Of a DNA stretch of 64,000 nucleotides, positions 50,101 to 60,800 are shown in pieces; the first letter of the stretch is position 1; the number at the start of each line of letters is the position of its first letter. Both the position numbers and the translations under genes were made by a program. Below the pieces are notes generated by a model, which saw only the letters and a program-made list of their open reading frames with translations, did not search any database and was not told where the DNA came from. Source of the DNA: Lates calcarifer (Eukaryota > Chordata > Actinopteri > Centropomidae); NCBI RefSeq assembly GCF_001640805.2, contig NC_066844.1, forward strand, positions 3,891,375-3,955,374, written 5' to 3'.

Positions 50101-53100
50101 GCTCTCCTCCGTATGTGATGTTGACGTCGTAGAGGCCGGGGGTGAAGGGAACGTACTCCACGCTGCAGCTGCCATCTTTGTTGTCTTTACAAGACATCTT
50201 TGACTCTGATGGACCCTCCACGGTGATGCCAAGTCCACCGATACCTGCGCCTCTGTTAAAGGATCAATGCACCCAAAATAAGCAGGAGTTTGTCCTGAAG
50301 TTGGAGACTTTTTTTCATTACCAACACAACACTGCATGAACAGAGGCATTGTACTGTAAAAGGTCTGTTTCTTAACGAGCGATGGACTTCAACAGACGAC
50401 CTTTATCAAATCTTCTGTTCACAATCTTTCTTAGTCTCTTTTGCCTTTTTCTGACACTACAGGTACTCACAAAGAAAATTAACATAAGCAAACATGTGCT
50501 AACTCAGTTGATATTTATTGATTAATTAAACAATTATTATTATTTCCACTGTTTTGCTTGTGTAGCTACAGCAAAAGAAAAAGTCAGGACAGTTGATTTG
50601 TATGGATTAAGATTTGATAAAAACACACACTCCAAACAGTCCTCTCCCTTCTCCTGACCACCCGCCAACCGTACCTGGTGATGATGTTGAAGTTGTTGGG
50701 CTTGTCAGTGAGGCCTTGTTGAAGCCCGGGGCCGGTAGCCACCACCCTGCTGGGGTCACATCCCTCCGACACAGACACCCTGAACGGGCTCTTAGGAACC
50801 GGTGTGTCGTCATACAGAACCTGCACGCTGTGGACACCTGAGGTTCAGACAGAGACAGACAGCTGATGAAACTGATGGTGTGGAGTCGTAGATTACAGTA
50901 ATAAGCTTGAACAAACAGATATACGTGTGTTACCTTTCTCAAAAGGAGTGTACTCGACGGTGTAGGTTCCGTCTGCCTTGTCGGTCACCTGACAGTCGGT
51001 CAGCGCTCCGGACGGGTTCCTGACCTCTGCCTTCACGTGGTCTCCTCCTCGCCTGGTCAGAGGACGGGCGTCCACCGTGAACTCTGTGGTGGCTTCTCTG
51101 AAAACAGCTGGAGGAGAGCAGAGAGAGTTGATTAAAGAGGCACCGATATGATCATTATCTCAGTTTGTGTTCAGAAAGCCTGCGTTACACACTAGGCAGG
51201 TGAAGTACCAGTCAGAGAAAGCCTGATAAAAAACTCAACTGAGCTGCATTATGGGAAATGTCATTAATTATTCATTTGTGCTCTCAAATTAGTTAATTGG
51301 TATGAGCTCACTGTAACAGGAAGAATTTAAGTTATACGTTGAATGTTAATGTTTAATGCAGTTTTTTTTATACGTGTGTACATACATACTTTGGGTTTAA
51401 ACGATGTAAAAAAATGTTGTGTGATCTTAAACATCCCTTGAATAAATGCTTAAGTGTTTGTTTACTCGACGACGTGAAGTAAGTCATCTAACCGCACCTT
51501 CTCCTTCCACTCCGGGTCCAAACACTTTGACTTTCGAGGTGTCGACAGCAGGATCCACCATCACCTTAGCGGGGAAACCGGGGACGGCCTTTCCTCCATA
51601 CTTCAGCAGCAGGGTGTACATGCCGGAGGTCAGAGGGACGTAGGTCACGGTGTAGGTCCCATCCCTGTTGTCCACCACCTCCGTCTTAGCTTTCACACCT
51701 GTAACAGTAGGTCTAGTTTTTACATTTTTATCACAGAACTGGAGAAACTATCAACATTACTCTGTGAAAAACTAATCTCAACAAAAGAAATTATATTTCT
51801 AAAAGAAATTTGTGGGCAGTTTTGTGGGATTTTCATTGCTTTTTACCAAAACAGTTTAAAGACCCTGCCAGTGCTTTTCCCCTTCCAGGCAGCCATTTGT
51901 TTCAGTTTGTTTTAGAATAATACGGCTGGAGTATCAGAGAGCTGTGGCCTTGCAGATGAAAAACTCCTTCACAGCAAAAAGAAAAGTAATTTTATTGTCA
52001 TGTGGGCCTGAAGTTGAGAACTCAGACTTTTTTCATTGGTGGTGCATTCAAGGACAGTCACACAACTGCACCCAAACCTGCATAAATTACTTCTACAAAC
52101 AAGACTGATGACTGATACTGTCTGAACCAAGTTTCAAGTCTCTACATCTTGATTTTCATAGAAATGAACTGAAACCAGAGACTGCCTGGAAGGAAGAAAA
52201 TATATGTCACAACAGACTTGGAAACAAGGAATGGGACATGTAGTTAACGGGCTAAAACATGTAGAACCACCAATACTGCTTGTTTACAGCTGATAGTGTA
52301 ATACTGGTGACTGGTGAATGAACAGTGTAGGTTTACCTGAGCCTGGAGCAGAGCCAGTAGGGCTGGATGGGGAGGAGTCTGGTACAGCTTCCAGGGTGAG
52401 TTGACCCGGTCCGGCCCGAGAACAGTCCACATTCACCACACTGGTCTCTCCAACCTGCACAGACATGACAAGCCGGATCACTCTTTAAACTTTATTTAAA
52501 TTATAAAACAGGATTTTCCTGGAAAAATAGCTGAGAGTAGATTCATTTTTAAAACTGAGAAATGGAACTAAGTTTCCCCACGGACAATTTCTAAATCAGA
52601 CGTCTACCACTTTCGCCCCTCACCTTGGCTCTCTTCAGGCCCGACCCTGACGCCACCACCTTAGAGGGGTCAAAGGGCATCTGGATGTCAGCTCTGAAAG
52701 GTGAGCCCGGGATGTGGACCTCCTCAAACAGGATGTTAACCAGGTAGTCTCCAGGCTCAGTGGGCAAGTAAGAGACGGAGCAGGTCCCGTCGCCGTTGTC
52801 AGAACACTCGATCTTGGCTTCGGTCGGCCCCTCCACCGTCAGCCCCAGACCTCCAGTGCCGGCACCTTTGGTGTCAATGGTGAACTCTGCCGGGTTCCCC
52901 ACCAAACCTCCCTTCAGACCTGGACCAAACGCCTTCACCTAGAGGGGGAGAGGTGGATATGTTCTTTTTCTTTTCCTTAACAGACAGAGTAAAACTTTAA
53001 GGAAACATTTACAAAATATTTTTTATTTATCACTCCTTAAGGACCACTTTAAGGATCAAATGCTGATGTTACCTTGCTTGGGTCTGGAGGCAGCTGGGCC

Positions 53101-54741
53101 TCCACAGGGAAGGGGCTCCCAGGGATGGGGTGTCCGTCATAGGACACATTAACAGCGTACACCCCCTCCTCTGTGGGGGTGTAACAGGACCAAACTGACA
53201 TCTGCTTTACTGGGCTCCACCTTACAGGGAACTGTGCGCTGACTGGGACTCAGCTACAAACACACAGGAACTCTGCTGAATTTCTGTTTTTTATTTTGCA
53301 AACTAATACCAACTTTGTTTGATCTGAGTGAAAAGGAAATTAAAAGAGCATCTCTGACACTCACCACGGCCACCTCCAGCTGACCCTGACCTCCTGCACC
53401 CTTGGTGTCAACCATAAACTGCTGCTCCTGATCGACCTCCACTCCTGAAATTCAGTTTATCAATTTAACAATAAAGCAAAAATGAGACCTTCCAAAGTCC
53501 TACAGAGGCCTCCATCAAAACTAAATACTTGTTTTATAAATGTTGAAAGGAAGTTCATTTTCTCTGCCAGAAAGCTGTTGTCCTGGAAATGTGTTTGCTG
53601 ATAGAATTTCAAATGTCACTTTACAGTTGGATGGGAAGCTGGGAGATATCTTACTTCCATCCAGGTTGTCCACGGTGACCTTGGTGAGGTCCAGCGGGGC
53701 AGCAACCCCAACTGTGAACGGGCTCTTGGCGATGGGATCTCCTCCAAACTTCACCGTGACCATCATCTCCCCCTGCAGACACATTCAACACGCAGTCAAC
53801 AATTACTCCATTGAAGATGTACGTGGTAAGAGGACAGGAGGAGATACACTTGCTGCTAAAGTGACTGCAGACAGGTTAAAAATGCTGTACCTTTTGTACA
53901 GTTTACTGTGAAGGTGTGTATTTGCCAAACGTACTGAATAAATGCATGTCATATCAAACATATCTGCTGTTAAAACGCATATACTGCGTATACTTTTTGA
54001 TGTATACGTGAGTATAAAATGTATCTGTTGTAAATCTGTGGTATAGATGTTTATTTCATCTATATGCTGAACAGGTGTATATTTGACATATTTGTTGTAA
54101 AGACGCGTATTTGACGTACTTCTTGAGCAGGTGCATACTCGTCGTGCCCGTTGTACAGATGTGTATTTGATCTACCTGTTCTACAGGTGAATATTTGACA
54201 CACCTGTTGAGCAGGTGTGTATTTTATGCACCTGTTGTACAGATATGTATATGATGAACTTGTGGTACAGGTTTGACATACCTGCCGCACAGGTACTTTA
54301 AATACGTAGATGTGTTTGAAGTACTTCAACACATATTTGAAGTACCTGTTGTTCCCTACGTATTTGACGTACCAGTTTAGCAGGTGATTGTTTGACATAC
54401 CTGTTGAGCAGGAACGTATTTGACACACTTGTACAAGTACGTATTTGACGTACCTGTTGTACAAGTACGTATTTGACGTACCTGTTGTACAGGTGCGAAT
54501 TTGACGTACCTGTTGTACAGGTGTGTATTTGACAGTCTGAGAGTAGTCGTAGTTGTCGATGATGTCAAAGTCTTTGACGGGAGAGGAGAAGGACACATCC
54601 AGTGGTGCTTTCCCGGCTCCTTTAGTCAACACTGTGAAATGAGTCGGCTTACCGCTCTCTACACCTGGACAGGTAGAGGGAGTGAGAGAGAGTGATTCAA
54701 AAATGCAGCAGTCAGAGTGGTCAAGGTTATTGAGCCATCTT

Positions 54742-54821
<80 letters not shown>

Positions 54822-57800
54822 ATGTATGTCTCACCAGTGCGAGCCAGTCCAGGACCCTCTGCTTTAACTTTCGACGCATCGTGGGAAGGCTCAACTTTGA
54901 CATTGAAGGGGCTCTGTGGAACTTCCTGTTGTGAAAACATACACGCTGTAATCCACCAGAACCAACCACTGTACATGTTTGTTTATTTCTCCCATCAACT
55001 TTTGTGGATGTATGTATGTGTGTGTTTGTACTTTGTCAGTGAACAGGACTTTAACGGTGAGTCTTCCAGCAGCAGGAGGGATGTATTTGACGGTAAATGT
55101 GTCATTGGCGTTGGGGATGATGTCAAAATCTACGTCAGCCTCTTTGTCACCGACCATGTTGGCATCACACTTAATGCCCACGCTGACGTCACCTGAATCA
55201 ACACACAAACACAGACAGAAAGTATTAGCTGTTAAATCAGAGGAGATTCATTCATCATTTATTTATTTGCTACTGTGTCCTCAGGCCGTCTGGGAAACTG
55301 TACCCATGTTGGTTGCAGTTTAAAGAGCTGAACACACAGAACACACAGGGGGTGCTGGATTGTTTTTTTCCTGCTGTCAATTCATTTAATTTATTTAAGT
55401 CGGCTACACTGACATGAGCTCTCACGTAAACAATGAACCAACCATTCAGCCCAATCTGTGTTCCCTGTAGGCAGAACTGACCCATCAATCACAGCAGGGG
55501 AATTCAGAGTATGAGAAGAATGAGACAGGAAACCATGTCAGACAACAGAACCAGGTCAGATTCTTAGCAGGAGGCAAACCACTGACAATCAAACGCCTTT
55601 CTCTCTCTCTTTAGCCTTCTCCTACTCCCTCATAGCTCACTTGCCCATAAGGAGCACTCAGCACAATGTAGTTTGACAAGTGACAAGTGTAATTGTACAG
55701 TACATTGTCAGATATAATGAACTGTTGTAAGTACCTCAAGGTAAAGTAGCCCAGGGGGTTCAGGGTACACAAAATGACAACAAAGACACATATTGTGGAA
55801 AGAATACCATAGAGAACCAAGGCTGTTTTGTTGGCAAAGGGAGGAACTACCAAATATCAATATGGTGTTTTTAATAAAGTGATTGGTGAGTGTATTTTTG
55901 TACTTGTTTTGTGCAGGTAGATGATGAAATGTGTGTGTTGCTCTGCCCAGGAAAGTCAGGGTGATGAATTTCCTGTCAGGATGTTTCTGCCTTGAGATCA
56001 TCGAGAGGACATACCAGGGAAAGAAATGTGTGCATGTCTGTGTGCTGTAATCACTCACAAACAGTATAAAGGTGAATGTCTGTGTATTCATAGCAGTGTG
56101 TAGAGTGTGTAGACAGATTTGGAGTGGGATTCTTATTGTGTGTTGTCCTAACACAGATGGAAACTGGTGTCACACCAAATAAAGCAGTCTGTTGGGATTT
56201 CCTGCCTTAATTATTATCCTGTGTGCATGTGCATGTGTGTGTGTGTGTGTGTGTTACCGTCTCCAGCTCCTGAACAGTCCACGGTAAAGTGTGTGGGCTC
56301 GTTGGCCTTCAGTCCGGTTCTCTCCACTCCAGGACCAAACACCTTCACCATGTTCGGGTGGCTGCCTTTACCCACATTCACCTACAAGCACCGACATAAA
56401 ATGATAAATAATTTTAATTTCAAAAGGTTATCTAAAGATGTGTCTCCTCTGATGTCTGAAACAACAACACAGCTCATCAGTTTTTGATATTTTTATCATG
56501 AAAAAGAATGAATATGAACTATGGAGTTCCACAGGGTTCCATCCTGGATCCACTAGTTTTTTGTCTTAAAATATTACCAACTACAACATATTTCAGTACA
56601 GTACATGTTGTATCCCATATGGCTCAATTTCACTAAATCTTACATTAAAATTGTGTTACAGATACAGAATTACAGAATTACAGATACTGTCTTTAAAAGC
56701 CTCTGAAAGTGGTATCAAGCTTGTGGTACTCAGGATATCTAACATTGTACAATTGTACAATGTGTATATCAGAGTGTAGATGTGTGTTTAAAGAGATGGG
56801 ATGCTCATCTTGTTGATCAAAAAGCAAGATGATGCTCAAGTGAACAGATTTTTAGTTTGTTCTGTGAGAATAAGCTGTGCTAGTTTAGCTCACTTTCCAT
56901 TGAAAACAGATGAATTATTTCTCAAAAGGCATAAAGGAAATAACTTCCACAGTCTTACCCCCTAAATAGTTTATGAGAGCGGTCAGTTTAAAAAAACAAA
57001 AAACTAAATAATAAGCCAGAAATGTCAACCAGATATTAACAGATATCTTATCAAATTTTAAAAGAACTGCTTTTCATTTTTGCAGAGCTTGGAACATGTG
57101 TCAGGTCTACTTCTGTTTTTAATGTCATGGTTAAAATTACACTTGTAAGGACAATAAAATTCTTACTTCAGGTTGGTTCCTATGAAGGAAAATATAACAT
57201 TACACTGAATCCTTAAATATGTGAAATATGTTATCAAATTATTGAAAATAAAAAACAAATAATTACAAAAAAATTAACTTAAATGATACAAATGAACAGT
57301 AAGATTATGTAAGTCAGCAAACTACAGAAAATAAACCAAACAACACAGTAAAACATTTAAATGAAATGTCAGAATTTATTTTGAAACCAATCTAACTTCC
57401 ATTAAGAGTAATTTTAGTGATAATAAACGACTTCAGATTTTAGTACAGCTGATGATTGATGTGAGATTCAGTCAACATGTTAGTTACAAATAGATTCACC
57501 GTTGTTTGACAAAAGCATTAAAAAAACTGTGCATGCACAAAATATCAAAGTCTTAATATGTAATAACTAGAAGCTGGTAAGGAGAGTGCAAAGCATTTCT
57601 ATAAGTTGTAAAGCTAAGAAGCAAAACTCAGCAATTTAAGTTTCTTTATCAGCTGTCTTAAAGTTAACAAAGACGAAAAACGAGACCTGGCAGCCCAACT
57701 CCAAACTAATCTCAAATAAACCCTCAGAGTTTCCCTTTTACACAGCCTGTTGAAGGTGAAATGCTGCGCCATTATTCCACCTCGCCATTCTGTATAAATG

Positions 57801-60800
57801 GTACAAACATGGAGGAAGTCAAGGAGCTGAATCGGTGTCTGGTGCAGCAGTACGCCGGCTTTGTTTAGTTCAGTGTAAACAAGCAGAGATGGCTTAATGA
57901 GGGGCCTGCTTAGCAGCAATATAGTGGGATCTCTGTTTAAAAGGGACTGTAATGCTAACCAGCCACCACAGTCCACCAAGCTAGCTTGACCTGCTATTTG
58001 TTCTTTTAAATCCAGCTACAATCTCAGTTTGTTGTAAAAAAGCCAAACGTGTTCCATCAATTCAGAACTGACTGCACACCTTGCACCTTTAGGCAGATTT
58101 ACTTTACTTCAGTGAGTCAGTCCAGTAATTGTAACTAATTAACAGATTTTGGTCTGAAATTTCATTTAAGTTTGTCCTTTTTTCCTTCTTACAACCAAAT
58201 GTGGGTTGCGGTTATCTTCAGTTTTCTTTAAATATAATCAAGTAACAACTCAGAACTGCAGTTACATGCTGGATATTAGTGACAGATGGGTCCAGTCAGT
58301 TTGGATCAGGTTGTCTTTTCTTCGTCTTTTTAATAAAAAGGTGCCACTGCTGTAGCTGTATGTTCCCAGCAGTGTGCTGAGAGCTGGGTGTGATTGTTTA
58401 CTTATTTCTATCCATCTTCTGTATCAACATTAAAGCTAGAGAGAGTAGAAGTCGGTGCCAGGCAGCCTGCAGGCCGCTGCAGCTCACAACAAGCCTGCTG
58501 AATCAGCACAGTGACATCAGCTCTCTAAACCCGAAATAATACTTTTCAGACAAGTACGAACTTCCCTGCACCAGTTGAAATGATTTGTGGACCAGTACAA
58601 AACTCGTCTTCAGCTGTACGAGAAAGAACCAAGACTTAAATGCCAGGAACAGATTTGTGGAAATATAATGAAGCAGTGTCCAGATGTTAAGACCCAGAAA
58701 GTCTGACAGCAAATTTAAAAAACATTTCAATCAACTAGCTCTTCTATCTCACAGCTTTTGGACTTTATACCTCTGTCGTCTCATAACACAAAGAAAGGAA
58801 TGTCTTTGTCAACTGGCATCGTCGTAAATTCCTGAGCAGCACACAGACATGTCTCCAAACACATCCGAGGCCCACTGGCGCTTTCTCATGAGAACTTATT
58901 CATTTACCCAGTGGGTGAAACTATAAACGCCTTTAAAGAACAACCAAGAAAAGACAGCTGATAAACAAAGTCAGAAACATAAAAGGCAAAAACTACAAAG
59001 CAAATAAAATCTCCCACAAAATCAAAATGTGGTTACAGTGCAGGAAAGAGTGGTTAGAGCATATCTCCTCTATAAAATGAAAACCTTTTCACTCTGACTG
59101 GTTTTATTTACTGTGTTTATTGTGTATTGTCGATACTTCTGTCCTGAGCTTAAATGAGGACATAAGAAGTAGCCCAGAGGTCAAAGGTCACTGCACCTCT
59201 GACCAGAAAGTAAACATCCTAAACTCCTTCATGTTTGGATGTGGATATTAAAGTTCCTCTGTGCTAAAGCTGCTGAAGGTTTTTACTTCATGAAATATAC
59301 ACATTAAGTGAAAAGGCTTTCATTTAACAGCAGCAAAAATTACCTCACAAAAAATAAAAAACGTGCTGTTAAGACGACAGCAGAGCTTCACTTATCTGAA
59401 CCTCTTACGTTTCTGAACTCGTAAAATAAAGTAATATCTGAGTCAAGTTATTTCTTGTAAATTATGACGAGATCCGAGGGTTTCACAACATCTCTGTGCA
59501 GGTATCCGATCAACCAGGAGGAGTCGCTACTGCAGCAACAAGGACATGATCCATATCTGACTTCCCACCAACAAGCACTAATAACTGTGTTAGTTAGTCA
59601 AGGACAGACGACCAAGTCAGAGGCATCATTGGTGGAAAATTTGATTTCAACATTAACTACTCACTGATTTGGTTTAAACCAAACCAGTAATTAGCAGAAA
59701 TGTCAAAAGCTACAGTCATCGAGAGACATCAACGTGCTGCAAACAGAGAAAACACTGTTAGTGTTTTCTGTACGTTTCTTAATGACACGTGTGTTGTCAA
59801 AATTTGGATCTATTTTATCCATTTATTATCTAAATCTGATGTTTATTTGTTGTCTAATTAGCAGATGTTGTCTTCATTTGTTTATGCTTTCTTACAGAGC
59901 GTGGATTATCCATTGAACTCTCTAAGCACCGTAGCTGAAAGAAGACTGAGGCAAATACGGCAAAACTTGACATAAAAGTGAGCAAAATTCTTTTGAGTCA
60001 CGAATCAAATTTTCCCATTTATTTATATCAGATCATTTAATTAAGCTTATAGACTGAATTTATTTGAACCAGGATCTCCAGTGTTTGGATCAAGTCGCTC
60101 CTGAAAACTAAGGTGCGGCAGTTTGAGCAGTTATTTCAGTGTGTGAGATACGTATTTAATCAACATTTAAGTAAATATATTTATCAGATCAGACTCCGTA
60201 TTGGCTGTTATCAAATAGTAAAGGACTTAGATCTGGATCAGAGACCAAAAACACTTTTACTGGTGCCCACTATCACCATTTTAATCACTCTTAACGTTGT
60301 TGCCAATTGCTGATAAAATCTAATTTAGTTTAAATTACAAAAGCTCCTCGCTGGTTTGTAGCTTGGATCATTGGGGTTCAGATTAGTGGAGTTCTTGTGT
60401 AGCTCAATCAATAAAGTGTTAAAAACTGCACAAAGCAAAGTGAATTACAGTGCATGGACAGTGGTTACAGTACAGAAAAGACTGGTTAGTGCATATGGTG
60501 ATAAAAGTCAACACAAAACAACTATAGTTAGATAATTAAATTTCAATAATGCTATGATTAGTGAGGTTGTAAGTGAGGAAAAAAATCACAGGCTATTACA
60601 GTGCACACACAGAGGATACAGTGTTGGTAATGAGTAATGTGAACTATGACATATGAGCAGCTAAAATTAATAAAAACACAAAAGGTTTAGTTGCATTTTT
60701 GATCATGTAGTAGTCGACAACAAAATATTTTTATGGTGCAAAGATTATGCTTGTGTCAAAAAAAAAAAAAAACCCAACAACTAATGGCATCATGTCACAT

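Noticed and set aside
54744..55196. Open frame of repeated C and V over the TG tract
   Set aside because: Dinucleotide translation running antisense to a real flnb exon.
57614..57979. 121-codon minus-strand frame in the 5-kb flnb intron
   Set aside because: No recognised domain, no flanking splice sites that fit filamin, and the protein is complete without it.
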